From Planctomycetota bacterium (GTDB taxonomy: Bacteria; Planctomycetota; Planctomycetia; Planctomycetales; Planctomycetaceae), in the NCBI GenBank assembly GCA_023429275.1, contig JAEYWB010000939.1, positions 1-6,755 of the forward strand: DNA of 6,755 bases. Direction: 5' to 3'. Positions 1-6,755 of the stretch are shown piece after piece. The position numbers and the translations under genes are program-made. Under the pieces are notes generated by a model. It was not told the origin of the DNA, searched no databases, and saw nothing but the letters and a program-made list of their open reading frames with translations. The first letter of the stretch is position 1. Each line of letters starts with the position of its first letter.

Positions 1-311
1 ACCTTGATCTCCATCGAATCCGCCGGCGGTCGCTGCATCTCGAGGAACAGCTCGGAGCTCCAGACGAAGATGAAGAGCAGGATCGGGATCGGCACGAGGA
101 TCCAGGAGAGCTCGAGCCAGAGCGGCGGGACGTACTGCGAGCGGTCGACCTTCGAGCCGCGGCGGTAGCGAATCCCGAGGAAGACGATCGCCAGGGCGAT
201 GAGGCCGCTCAGCAGGACCGTCAGTCCCGTCATGAACCAGAAGATCGAATCGACCCGGCTCGCGATCGACGAGGCGGCTTCCGGAAAGAGCTGAAGGTCA
301 TTCCGTTCCAT
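1..311 (-). CDS. coxB: Cytochrome c oxidase subunit II, N-terminal part (3' end cut by window)
   Basis: Subunit II of a haem-copper oxidase carries the CuA centre that accepts electrons from cytochrome c or from ACIII. Only the first 103 residues are inside the window: the two-helix membrane hairpin. LFPEAASSIASRVDSIFWFM (8-27) leads into helix one at about 23-46, followed by a basic loop, IRYRRGSKVDRS. PLWLELSWILVPIPILLFIF (63-82) is helix two, followed by EMQRPPADSMEIKV at the edge. The PLWLELSWILVP stretch is typical of CoxB helix two. The CuA ligands lie beyond the edge and cannot be checked. The start at 311 is fixed by a strong AAAGGAGGT five bases upstream. A second ATG at 301, which would make a tidy ATGA overlap with the SCO stop, reads into a stop after 23 codons and is rejected. 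The chosen start overlaps the SCO gene by 14 bases. Confidence 0.93.
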   Translation of the reverse strand, partial: MERNDLQLFPEAASSIASRVDSIFWFMTGLTVLLSGLIALAIVFLGIRYRRGSKVDRSQYVPPLWLELSWILVPIPILLFIFVWSSELFLEMQRPPADSMEIK

Positions 312-1170
312 CGGGGACCTCCTTTCGCTCCAGCCGGAGTGAGCGGGCAATGAACAGGGCGAGGACGAACGCCGTCACGCATGCCACAACCTGGAGGAGT
401 CGCATCACCGCGAGGCTGTATTTCCCTGTGGCGGGGTCGTAGTGAAAACAGAGGAGCAGGATCTGGTCCACCGGGCTGCCGATCCGCCGGTCGGCCGCCT
501 CGATCAGGGCGAGACGGAGCGGCTGCGTCGCATAGTCGATTCCGAAGAAGTACCGCGAGACGACCCCACCCGGAGTCAGGACGACGATGCCGCTCGCGTG
601 GGCGTACTGGCCCGAACTCGGGTCATACCTGTAGTGGTAGCCGACCTCATCGGCGATCTTCCGGATCGACTCTTCGGTCCCGGTCAGGAAGTGCCAGGCG
701 CTTCCGTCCGGATCGCGGGCATAGCGGGCGAGGTAGCCCCGCTTCTTCTTCATTGCTTTCTCGGGGGATTCACTGGGGGAGATGCTGAGAATGACGACGT
801 CGAACTCCTTGCCGGGGGCGAAGTCCAGCCCCTTGAGCGCGGTAATGAGCCCGCCCATGACCTGGTTGCAGAGCATCGGGCACTCGTGGTAGACGAGCGT
901 CAGGATGACCGGCCGGCCGTGATCGAAGCACTCCGCGAGGCGGATCTGCCGTCCCGTTTCGTCCCGGAACGTAGTGTCGAGCGAGAGTGCCTGGCCGAGC
1001 CGCTGCTCGAACCGGACCTCCGACAGGATCGTCCTGGGAGTGTCCGGCGCGGCCGATGTCGTCGACGACGGACTCTCTTCTCCCCGGGCTGGCGGTGCGC
1101 ATGCGATCGCGAGGACGAGTCCCGTGAGAACCCATCGTCCGAACGGAGGTGACGAGGAACGGGGCGTCAT
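298..1170 (-). CDS. sco: SCO1/SenC-family copper chaperone, membrane anchored
   Basis: This thioredoxin-fold protein delivers copper to, or reduces, the CuA site of cytochrome c oxidase subunit II (family role). The 290-residue product has an N-terminal export signal at about 11-30 (basic R11-R12, hydrophobic core). Its cysteine at 24 could alternatively be lipidated. The copper-binding CPMLC motif is at 97-101, preceded by a beta strand (PVILTLVYHE), and the likely third ligand is H191 in GQYAHASG. LSISPSESPEKA (128-139) resembles the SCO loop after the second strand. CFHYDPATGKYS (241-252) precedes a C-terminal hydrophobic segment at about 255-276, giving a tail anchor. The start at 1170 overlaps the upstream stop as ATGA, with GGAGGA (1176-1181) just upstream. 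It lies immediately before coxB, its expected client. A peroxiredoxin-like protein is excluded by the CxxxC/His set. Confidence 0.95.
   Translation of the reverse strand: MTPRSSSPPFGRWVLTGLVLAIACAPPARGEESPSSTTSAAPDTPRTILSEVRFEQRLGQALSLDTTFRDETGRQIRLAECFDHGRPVILTLVYHECPMLCNQVMGGLITALKGLDFAPGKEFDVVILSISPSESPEKAMKKKRGYLARYARDPDGSAWHFLTGTEESIRKIADEVGYHYRYDPSSGQYAHASGIVVLTPGGVVSRYFFGIDYATQPLRLALIEAADRRIGSPVDQILLLCFHYDPATGKYSLAVMRLLQVVACVTAFVLALFIARSLRLERKEVPDGTE
317..325 (-). promoter_or_regulatory. Strong Shine-Dalgarno sequence of coxB, inside the end of the SCO gene
   Basis: On the minus strand this reads AAAGGAGGT, then CCCCG, then the coxB ATG. It is a near-perfect match to the 16S anti-Shine-Dalgarno sequence at good spacing, the longest in the window. 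It lies within the last codons of the SCO gene and decides the coxB start at 311. Confidence 0.85.
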
Positions 1171-1715
1171 CGCGTTCCTCCGCTGTTGCGCCCTGTTTCA
1201 GGAGCGGACTGATCCTGATCCTTCGGGTCTCTCATTGGTCTCGAAGTCTCCTCGGCGGCTGCCGGCGGTGCCGGCCAGCGGCGGAGACCATCCCGTTCGA
1301 CGATCTCCATTGCCCGCTCGATCGGGATGCGGACCCGTTTGGCCTGCGGGTCGACCCATTCTGTCCGGTGAAGCAGCGCCGTCTGCTCGTCGCGGAGCCG
1401 CGTCATGTCCTCGACCTCGTTGACCTGCAGGTGGGGGGGAGGAGGAGGTTCGCGCTGATCGGCCCGAGGGAGCGGCTCGGGGTCGTTGGCCCGGGCGAGC
1501 CGTTCGAACCGCCGGTACTGCCAGTAGACGAGTCCTCCGACGATCAGCAGCGAGACCGTCATGATCGCCAGGAACCAGCCGAGTGCGCCGGTGTCGACAT
1601 CCGACTCCTCGTGGGCCGTCGGCGGGGCGACCGGCTCAGCCGGAGGAGCGTCGACCGGAGGCGTCTCGTTCGGAGACGCCTCGAACGGGAGATCGTTCGG
1701 CCGGGGGTCATCCAT
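1167..1715 (-). CDS. Small single-helix membrane protein of the ACIII/oxidase operon, function unknown
   Basis: I do not recognise a named function. The 182-residue product starts with a Pro/Glu/Asp-rich acidic stretch (1-42). One transmembrane segment follows at about 46-66, then a basic flank (QYRRFERLAR), then a short soluble domain. In that domain PPPPPHLQVNEVEDMTRLRD (90-109), EWVDPQAKRVRIPIERAMEI (119-138) and a Pro/Ala/Asp tail stand out. From memory, small proteins with a PxLQ...E...L..Y.WVD...RIPI..AM pattern occur between actF and the SCO gene in ACIII clusters of planctomycetes and relatives; no search was run. With an N-in topology the conserved part would face the periplasm, where it could touch the cytochrome subunits or CoxB (inference). 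The start at 1715 overlaps actF by eight bases and has GGAGGT five bases upstream. The stop overlaps the SCO start as ATGA. Confidence 0.85.
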   Translation of the reverse strand: MDDPRPNDLPFEASPNETPPVDAPPAEPVAPPTAHEESDVDTGALGWFLAIMTVSLLIVGGLVYWQYRRFERLARANDPEPLPRADQREPPPPPHLQVNEVEDMTRLRDEQTALLHRTEWVDPQAKRVRIPIERAMEIVERDGLRRWPAPPAAAEETSRPMRDPKDQDQSAPETGRNSGGTR

Positions 1716-2871
1716 GGTGCACCTCCGCCGCGGCCATCGGCTCGACGGGCCACATCCGCTTCACCGCACTCCGCCGCCAGAGGAAGACGGGCCACCAGAT
1801 GACTCCTATTGCCAGCGCGATCGAGGCGTGCAACAGGAGGTACTCCGGCTTCGAAGGGCCGAAGGCGGGCTCGACGTGCCAGACGACGTCGAACCACCGC
1901 ATGACGAGCAGGCCGAACGCGATCATCCCCAGCAGGCGAGCCCGGCTCTTGACGTCGCCGCTCAGGAGCAGCAGGAACGGGACGGCAAAGTGCAGAGAGA
2001 CGAGGAGCAGTGCGAGCCATTCCCACCCGAGCGCGTTCCGCCGCGTGTAGTAGACCACTTCTTCCGGAAGGTCGCCGAACCAGATGATGAGGAACTGCGA
2101 GAACGAGACGTAGGTCCACAGCATCGTGAACGCCAGCAACAGGTTGCCCAGATCCCGCTTCGGCCAGAGTGGCCTGTCCACGGGAGGCCGTGAAGGACCG
2201 AACGTCCCCATCAGGACGGCGAAGGCGAGCCCCGCCAGGGCCTGGCCGATGATAAAGATCACGCCGTAAATCCCGGAGTACCAGTGGGGCTCCAGCGACA
2301 TCCCCCAGTCGATCGCGGCGAAGGTCATCGTCAGCCCGTACAGGAGAAGCCCCTGGGCAGAACGAGCCCTCACGATTCGTTCGTTCTCTTCGGTCGGCTC
2401 CCGTTGCGCCCGTCGGCGCACGGCCCGGATCCAGGCACTCATGACGATCCAGGAGATGCCGTAGAACAGGCTGCGGACGATGAACCCGGTCGGGTTTAGC
2501 CAGAGCGCCTTGCGGGCGAGGATCGGATCGTGGGCCATCGCCTCCGGCCTCGCCCAGGCGTAGAGCACCGGCAGTCCGAGAAGGATCGGGATCAGACCAA
2601 GAAGCAGGAGCGGCAGAGTCTGCCCGGCCGCCTCGACATCGGCCCGGATCGCCCGTCCCCAGGCTCCGCCGGTCAGCTCGTGGAGCCAGACGAGCGCCTG
2701 CGAGCCGAGCGAGATGCCAAGCCAGAAGAGCCAGCCGATCAGGAAACTCCGCAGGAGCGTATCGCCGCTCCAGAGAGGCGTTCCGTCGCCGACAGCCGCT
2801 GCCAGCACTCCCTGAAAGAGTGGATGCGCCGGGACCAGCTGCTCGAGACCTGACGCGGGGAGGCCGTTCAT
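1708..2871 (-). CDS. actF: ActF, second NrfD-like membrane subunit of alternative complex III
   Basis: This is the second large integral membrane subunit of alternative complex III. It is related to ActC but is not the main quinol site (family knowledge), and it has been discussed as a possible proton path. The 387-residue product has about nine clear hydrophobic segments, at about 39-62, 84-105, 128-149, 171-191, 199-222, 240-265, 281-304, 311-331 and 344-366. Diagnostic stretches are GLTMTFAAIDWGMSLEPHWY (179-198), GVIFIIGQALAGLAFA (203-218), DLGNLLLAFTMLWTYVSFSQ (240-259) and LHFAVPFLLLLSGDVK (293-308). The start at 2871 overlaps the actE stop as ATGA and has GGAGGT five bases upstream (2877-2882). 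The protein is slightly shorter than I remember for the family, mostly at the N-terminus. Confidence 0.94.
   Translation of the reverse strand: MNGLPASGLEQLVPAHPLFQGVLAAAVGDGTPLWSGDTLLRSFLIGWLFWLGISLGSQALVWLHELTGGAWGRAIRADVEAAGQTLPLLLLGLIPILLGLPVLYAWARPEAMAHDPILARKALWLNPTGFIVRSLFYGISWIVMSAWIRAVRRRAQREPTEENERIVRARSAQGLLLYGLTMTFAAIDWGMSLEPHWYSGIYGVIFIIGQALAGLAFAVLMGTFGPSRPPVDRPLWPKRDLGNLLLAFTMLWTYVSFSQFLIIWFGDLPEEVVYYTRRNALGWEWLALLLVSLHFAVPFLLLLSGDVKSRARLLGMIAFGLLVMRWFDVVWHVEPAFGPSKPEYLLLHASIALAIGVIWWPVFLWRRSAVKRMWPVEPMAAAEVHHG
1721..1726 (-). promoter_or_regulatory. Shine-Dalgarno sequence of the small membrane protein gene
   Basis: The minus strand reads GGAGGT, then GCACC, then ATG at 1715. 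It lies inside the last codons of actF and supports the eight-base overlapping start of the small membrane protein gene. Confidence 0.8.
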
Positions 2872-3533
2872 GGCGCACCTCCCGGGGCGACGGTCTTACC
2901 GGACGCCGCCCGATCCGCGCCTGACTGTTCGAGACTCGTCCGCTCCGCGGCTGTGAGATCTTCCGGCGAAGCGCTCTGGCTCAGCTGGAGCGTCCGGACA
3001 TACGCGACAATCGCCCAGCGGTCCCCGGCCGGAATCCGGTCCCGGAACCGCGGCATGCTTCCGAAACCATTGGAGACGACGTCGAAGATCCGGCCGTCGG
3101 CGATGCCGCGGAGGGTATCGGTGTGATACGACGGCGGACGCCGGAACCCGCGCTGGACGATCATGCCGTCGCCGTAGCCCGCCTGTCCGTGACAGGGTGT
3201 GCAGTAGATCGTGAACCGCTCCTGGCCGCGTGTCAGGAGCTCGCGCGACAGGGGGACCGGCATCTGGGCGACATACTCTTTTCCGTCGCGTCCGGTCGCG
3301 ATCACCTCATTCTCTTCAAGGCTGCCGCGCGGAACGACCCCCGGCTCGAGCGGCCGGGAACTGATGCCGTCGGCGAAAAAGGTGCTCGGTTCGAGCGGCT
3401 CGTACTTCACCTGGTCGTACATGTCCTGGTGGCAGCCTGCCGCCGTGGCCATCGCACCGGCCACGAGCGCAGCGGTCCAGCCTCGCCCGGGGCGGGGGAC
3501 CTGCGACGTCGATGGTCGGCCGGCCGGAGTCAT
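2868..3533 (-). CDS. actE: ActE, mono-haem cytochrome c subunit of alternative complex III (probable lipoprotein)
   Basis: This is a periplasmic-side cytochrome c subunit that passes electrons out of alternative complex III. The 221-residue product has a basic N-terminus (R14, R17), a hydrophobic stretch at 19-32 and a cysteine at 34 (ATAAGC). That resembles a lipoprotein signal, although alanine at -3 is weaker than the usual leucine. One haem-c site, CTPCH, is at 111-115. The likely axial methionine is M160 in GFGSMPRF, and the final helix, RWAIVAYVRTLQ, follows it. The last ~35 residues are polar and low in complexity. The start at 3533 overlaps the actD stop as ATGA; I see no Shine-Dalgarno sequence upstream, so translation probably depends on reinitiation. 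Another class I cytochrome c is possible from sequence alone, but position and length fit ActE. Confidence 0.94.
   Translation of the reverse strand: MTPAGRPSTSQVPRPGRGWTAALVAGAMATAAGCHQDMYDQVKYEPLEPSTFFADGISSRPLEPGVVPRGSLEENEVIATGRDGKEYVAQMPVPLSRELLTRGQERFTIYCTPCHGQAGYGDGMIVQRGFRRPPSYHTDTLRGIADGRIFDVVSNGFGSMPRFRDRIPAGDRWAIVAYVRTLQLSQSASPEDLTAAERTSLEQSGADRAASGKTVAPGGAP
2877..2882 (-). promoter_or_regulatory. Shine-Dalgarno sequence of actF
   Basis: The minus strand reads GGAGGT, then GCGCC, then ATG at 2871. It is embedded in the last codons of actE (the GGAP end) and supports the ATGA-overlapping start of actF. Confidence 0.8.
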
Positions 3534-4093
3534 TGCGGGACGAGGCTCACCGAGAGGGGAGGGGGCTGAAGGCCGCGAAGGAACTCGCTCGACTTCTCGG
3601 GATCGAACTGCGGATCGGTCGCCTCGATGCAGAGGAAGAACCGGTCCCGGCTCGCGAACTCGAAGTCGGGGACGTGGAACAGCGGGTGATACGGCGCAGG
3701 GAGTCCATTCCGGGCGAGCATTCCGAAGACCGCCGCCAGGGCGGAGAAGAGGACCGTCGTCTCGAACGTCACCGGGATGAATGCCGGCCAGCTGTGGAGC
3801 GGGCGCCCGCCGATGTTGAGCGGATAGGCGATTGCGGCGCAGTAGTACTGCAACCCGTAGCCGAAGATCGCTCCCAGTACGCCGCAGCCGAAGACGAACA
3901 GCGGCAGACGCGAATGGTGCAGTCCCAGCTCCTCGTGGAGATCTTCGACGGGGAACGGGGTGTAGGCGTCGAGGCGTCGATATCCCGCTCCGCGGGCGGC
4001 GCGGATGGCGGTGATCAGCTCGGCCGGCGTGTGAAACGCCGCGACGACGCCGTAGAGCGGACCGTTCGGCAGTGACGGGGTGCTGCCGCTCAT
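3530..4093 (-). CDS. actD: ActD, DUF3341 membrane subunit of alternative complex III
   Basis: This is a small membrane subunit of alternative complex III without cofactors (family knowledge); it packs against the NrfD-like subunits and its precise role is unsettled. The 187-residue product has a soluble N-terminal part with [20 protein letters not shown] (14-33) and [14 protein letters not shown] (44-57). Two hydrophobic segments follow at about 64-85 and 104-126. The conserved-looking C-terminal part contains [14 protein letters not shown] (131-144) and [15 protein letters not shown] (150-164). This layout matches the DUF3341 family. The start at 4093 overlaps the actC stop as ATGA, and a GGAGGGTGA sequence (4097-4105) lies a few bases upstream. 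It sits between actC and actE, the usual place for actD. Confidence 0.95.
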   Translation of the reverse strand: MSGSTPSLPNGPLYGVVAAFHTPAELITAIRAARGAGYRRLDAYTPFPVEDLHEELGLHHSRLPLFVFGCGVLGAIFGYGLQYYCAAIAYPLNIGGRPLHSWPAFIPVTFETTVLFSALAAVFGMLARNGLPAPYHPLFHVPDFEFASRDRFFLCIEATDPQFDPEKSSEFLRGLQPPPLSVSLVPQ

Positions 4094-5517
4094 GCCTCAC
4101 CCTCCGTCTTGTCCCGCGGACTGGCCGGTTCCGGCGTCGTCTTCTCGACGAGTTCGCGCATCTCGAAGATCGAAACCATCGGCAGGAAGCGGACGAACAG
4201 GAGCAGGAGGGCGAAGAACATTCCGATCGTGCCGATGTAGGTCGCCCAGTCCCAGCGGGTCGCTTCGTACATCCCCCAGCTCGACGGGAGGAAGTCCCGG
4301 TGCAGGCTGACGACGACGATGACGAACCGTTCCAGCCACATCCCGACGTTCACGACGATCGAGATGACGAACAGCATCGTCGGGTTCGTGCGGATCCGCT
4401 TCGACCAGAGCAGCTGCGGCGTCAGGACGTTGCACAGGATCAGCATCGCGTAGAAGAAGCCGTACGGACCGAAGGCCCGGTTCCACATCGCGTACTGCTC
4501 GAAGAGGTTGCCGCTGTAGAACCCCATGAAGAGTTCCATGGCGTAGCCGTAGGCGACGATCAGCCCCGTCGCGAGCATGATCTTCCCCATGTTGTCGAGG
4601 TGCCGCAGGGTGATGAAGTCCTGCAGCCCGTAGATCGCCCGGAGCGGAATCGAGAGGGTCAGCACCATCGCGAAACCGCTGTAGACCGCACCGGCGACGA
4701 AGTACGGGGGGAAGATCGTGTTGTGCCACCCCGGAAGCTGCGCGGTCGCGAAGTCGAAGCTCACGACCGTGTGCACCGAGACCACGAGCGGCGTCGCGAT
4801 CGCCGCGAGGAGCTGGTAGGCGACGTGGTATCGATGCCAGTGCCGGGCCGATCCCCGCCAGCCCATCGAGAAGAAGCCGTAGAACATCTTTCCGAAGCGG
4901 CTCGTCGCCCGGTCGCGGAGGGTCGCCAGATCGGGAATGAGCCCGACGAACCAGAACATCAGCGAGACCGTTGCGTAGGTCGAGACGGCGAAGACGTCCC
5001 ACACGAGGGCGCTGCGGAACTGCGGCCAGATCCCCATCGTGTTGGGATAGGGAAACAGCCAGTAGAAGAGCCAGACGCGTCCCATGTGGAACAGCGGGAA
5101 GAGCCCCGCGCAGGCGACGGCGAAGAGGGTCATCGCCTCGGCGAAGCGGTTGATCGACGTCCGCCATTCCTGGTGCAGCAGGAGGAGCACCGCCGAGATC
5201 AGCGTCCCGGCGTGGCCGATGCCGATCCACCAGACGAAGTTGACGATCGCAAAGCCCCAGCCGACCGGGATGTTGATCCCCCAGATGCCGGTGCCTGTGA
5301 GCGTGAGGTAGCAGAGGGCGTAGATCAGCAGCATCGTCAGGGCAAACGACACCGCGAGCCCGAAGACCCATCCCTTCGGAAGCCCTCGGTGGAGGACGAT
5401 CGCGCTGATGTGGTCGGTGACGCTCGCGTAGCTGTGCCCCGGCTCGAGGATCGGCACATCGCCGTACTGCGGCGGTCCGGTCCGCGGAGCCGGCGTCGGC
5501 AGGGAGGTTTCGCTCAT
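4090..5517 (-). CDS. actC: ActC, NrfD/PsrC-like quinol-binding membrane subunit of alternative complex III
   Basis: This integral membrane subunit of the NrfD/PsrC superfamily carries the quinol-oxidation site next to the ActB iron-sulfur chain (family knowledge). The 475-residue product is full length for the family. By eye it has ten hydrophobic segments, at about 48-72, 84-114, 126-150, 172-195, 233-255, 270-292, 311-335, 350-371, 380-405 and 425-447. Characteristic stretches are [20 protein letters not shown] (97-116), a [10 protein letters not shown] stretch near 248-257, [16 protein letters not shown] (262-277) and [20 protein letters not shown] (390-409). The start at 5517 is chosen because its ATG overlaps the actB stop (ATGA) and a GGAGG lies four bases upstream (5522-5526). 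The same frame stays open a further 112 codons upstream, but that stretch lies under actB and is rejected. The stop overlaps the actD start in the same way. Confidence 0.96.
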   Translation of the reverse strand: MSETSLPTPAPRTGPPQYGDVPILEPGHSYASVTDHISAIVLHRGLPKGWVFGLAVSFALTMLLIYALCYLTLTGTGIWGINIPVGWGFAIVNFVWWIGIGHAGTLISAVLLLLHQEWRTSINRFAEAMTLFAVACAGLFPLFHMGRVWLFYWLFPYPNTMGIWPQFRSALVWDVFAVSTYATVSLMFWFVGLIPDLATLRDRATSRFGKMFYGFFSMGWRGSARHWHRYHVAYQLLAAIATPLVVSVHTVVSFDFATAQLPGWHNTIFPPYFVAGAVYSGFAMVLTLSIPLRAIYGLQDFITLRHLDNMGKIMLATGLIVAYGYAMELFMGFYSGNLFEQYAMWNRAFGPYGFFYAMLILCNVLTPQLLWSKRIRTNPTMLFVISIVVNVGMWLERFVIVVVSLHRDFLPSSWGMYEATRWDWATYIGTIGMFFALLLLFVRFLPMVSIFEMRELVEKTTPEPASPRDKTEGEA

Positions 5518-6755
5518 GTGGCCTCCCGGGCGGCGTCGGGCGGGGGAGTGCCATCCGCAGGCGAGCCGGAGGCAAGCCGCGGCGAAGGATTCGTGACCCG
5601 CGAGAGGTACGTCGTGCGGGGACGCGTGCCAAGTTCGGAAAGGACGCCGAAGGCATGCGGCTGGGCCTTCCACCCGGCGACTCGGCTCTCTTTGTCGCTG
5701 ATGTCTCCAAACTGGATCGCCTTGGCGGGGCAGACCGTCTGGCAGGCGGTCTCGATCGCGCCGTCGGCAATCTTCATTGGCTGGCCGTCGTGCGCGGCCC
5801 GGGTCGAAGCCTCGATCCGCGCGGCGTTGATCCGCTGGACGCAGTAGGGGCACTTCTCCATGACGCCGCGCGACCGGACCGTCACGTCGGGGTTGGCGCG
5901 GAGCATCGCGAGCGGGGAGTCATCCTCGGTGTAGCGGAGGAAGTTGAACCGCCGGACCTTGTACGGGCAGTTGTTCGAGCAGTACCGCGTCCCGACGCAG
6001 CGGTTGTAGGTCATCTCGTTGAGACCTTCGCTGCTGTGCGACGTCGCCGCGACCGGGCAGACCACTTCGCAGGGGGCGTGCTCGCAGTGCTGGCACATCA
6101 TCGGCTGCTGGAGCACCTCGGGGTTCTCCGGCTCGCCCGCGAAGTAGCGGTCGATCCGCAGCCAGTGCATTTCCCGCCCGATCAGGACGCCGCTCTTCCC
6201 GACGACCGGCACGTTGTTCTCGACCTGGCAGGCGAGGACACAGGCGTTGCATCCGGTGCAGCGGGTCAGGTCGATCGCCATTCCCCAGGCGCGTTCGGGA
6301 TAGGCGTATTCGGGGTAGAGAGTCGGAAGATCCACTCCGTGTCCCGCTTCCCCGCCGTGAGACGATGTGTCGTGCATTGCGTCGGACTCACCTTTAGCCA
6401 GGAGAGCCGTGAATCCCTCGAACGTCAGCCGTCGATAAACCGCCTCGTCGCGTCCTTCGAGAGTGCCGTGCGTCTGCGTACAGGCGAGCCGCTCGCGCCG
6501 GCCGACCTTCCGGATCTCGACCGTTGGAATCGCCCAGAGAGTCTCGCTGGTCCGGAGAGGAGTGACGTCGAATCCATGCGCCGCGACCTTGCCGCCACGC
6601 TTGCGGCCATGGCCGAGATGGACAGTGACAGATCCTGCCGGATGCCCCGGGACGACCCAGACCGGCCCTTCGATCATCCGCTCTCCCGCGCGGACTTCGA
6701 TCACTTCTCCTTCACGGAGCGAGTGAGCCGTCGCCGATGCCGGGGAGATCAGGAA
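5514..6755 (-). CDS. actB: ActB C-terminal part (iron-sulfur subunit of alternative complex III), 5' end cut by window
   Basis: This is the electron-wire subunit of alternative complex III, carrying electrons from the quinol site in ActC to the haem subunits. The frame is open to the window edge, so 413 residues are visible and the true start lies outside; the GTG at 6704 is an internal valine. Residues 1-50 (containing PVWVVPGH) match the end of a molybdopterin-oxidoreductase-like domain. A His/Gly-rich linker follows at about 118-150, then a ferredoxin-type domain. Fifteen cysteines sit in cluster motifs: C166/169/172/176, C221/224/229/233, C253/259/263, C302/305 and C338/342, including [24 protein letters not shown] and [14 protein letters not shown]. 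Fifteen ligands fit three [4Fe-4S] plus one [3Fe-4S], as known for ActB. The last ~25 residues are a Pro/Ala-rich tail. The stop overlaps the actC start by four bases. A PsrB/NrfC-type subunit is the alternative, but the fusion and the neighbours favour ActB. Confidence 0.95.
   Translation of the reverse strand, partial: FLISPASATAHSLREGEVIEVRAGERMIEGPVWVVPGHPAGSVTVHLGHGRKRGGKVAAHGFDVTPLRTSETLWAIPTVEIRKVGRRERLACTQTHGTLEGRDEAVYRRLTFEGFTALLAKGESDAMHDTSSHGGEAGHGVDLPTLYPEYAYPERAWGMAIDLTRCTGCNACVLACQVENNVPVVGKSGVLIGREMHWLRIDRYFAGEPENPEVLQQPMMCQHCEHAPCEVVCPVAATSHSSEGLNEMTYNRCVGTRYCSNNCPYKVRRFNFLRYTEDDSPLAMLRANPDVTVRSRGVMEKCPYCVQRINAARIEASTRAAHDGQPMKIADGAIETACQTVCPAKAIQFGDISDKESRVAGWKAQPHAFGVLSELGTRPRTTYLSRVTNPSPRLASGSPADGTPPPDAAREAT

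Larger units (their letters stand above)
1..6755 (-). other. Single overlapping operon: alternative complex III to cytochrome c oxidase
   Basis: All eight genes are on the minus strand and every neighbouring pair overlaps, so the window is best read as part of one polycistronic transcript. Overlaps are four bases (ATGA) at actB/actC, actC/actD, actD/actE, actE/actF and small gene/SCO; eight bases at actF/small gene; and 14 bases at SCO/coxB. No stretch over 300 bases lacks a gene. The promoter must lie upstream of position 6755 and the terminator beyond position 1. Confidence 0.85.

Noticed and set aside
232..301. Short 23-codon frame from the ATG at 301
   Set aside because: It makes a neat ATGA overlap with the SCO stop but gives only a short basic peptide; the coxB frame from 311 has the strong SD and clear oxidase similarity.
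1559..2878. A 439-codon minus-strand frame overlapping actF and the small membrane protein gene
   Set aside because: Low-complexity Arg/Ala/Gly composition in an alternative frame of actF, which has clear membrane helices and family motifs.
3534..4100. N-terminal extension of actE by 189 codons under actD
   Set aside because: The extended part is an Arg/Pro-rich shadow of actD; the ATG at 3533 is followed directly by a signal sequence.
4072..5847. A 591-codon open frame on the plus strand opposite actC and actB
   Set aside because: Its translation is dominated by Arg, Asp, Glu and Pro with no recognisable domain. It is the expected shadow of GC-rich codon use opposite clear ActC and ActB proteins.
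5518..5853. N-terminal extension of actC by 112 codons
   Set aside because: The extension lies within the well-supported actB ferredoxin region, is Arg-rich without family similarity, and the ATG at 5517 has an SD and an ATGA overlap.
1..6755. CRISPR array, tRNA/rRNA, insertion sequence, terminator hairpin or riboswitch
   Set aside because: No repeated units, RNA-gene signatures, transposase frames or intergenic space were seen; all the DNA is accounted for by overlapping respiratory genes.

Overview
The window is one dense, entirely minus-strand operon of respiratory genes. It encodes most of an alternative complex III (ACIII, a quinol:cytochrome c / quinol:electron-acceptor oxidoreductase) and runs directly into the start of a cytochrome c oxidase operon. 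Base composition is GC-rich. The gene order (actB-actC-actD-actE-actF, a small membrane protein gene, a SCO/SenC gene, coxB) and the protein flavour suggest a planctomycete or a related ACIII-bearing lineage such as Acidobacteriota, Verrucomicrobiota or Gemmatimonadota. The phylum is an inference from arrangement and remembered family features, not from a search.

Layout in the direction of transcription, from high to low coordinates: the C-terminal 413 residues of ActB (iron-sulfur part), cut by the window edge; ActC (NrfD-like quinol-site membrane subunit); ActD (DUF3341, two membrane helices); ActE (mono-haem cytochrome c, probable lipoprotein); ActF (second NrfD-like membrane subunit); a 182-residue single-helix membrane protein of unknown role; a SCO-family copper chaperone with the CPMLC motif; and the first 103 residues of cytochrome c oxidase subunit II, cut by the other edge. 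The multihaem subunit ActA and the N-terminal molybdopterin-like half of ActB would lie beyond position 6755. The CuA domain of CoxB and the other oxidase subunits would lie beyond position 1.

The genes form one electron path. ActC binds and oxidises quinol. Electrons pass through the ActB iron-sulfur clusters to c-type haems (ActA, off window, and ActE). They then go directly or via a small carrier to the CuA centre of CoxB, which SCO helps to metallate. This arrangement fits an ACIII-oxidase supercomplex.

There is no intergenic DNA: all seven junctions overlap, five of them as a four-base ATGA stop/start. No promoter, terminator, RNA gene, mobile element, repeat array or CRISPR was seen. 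The system is a known one. The least understood parts are the small membrane protein gene and the all-overlapping translational layout.
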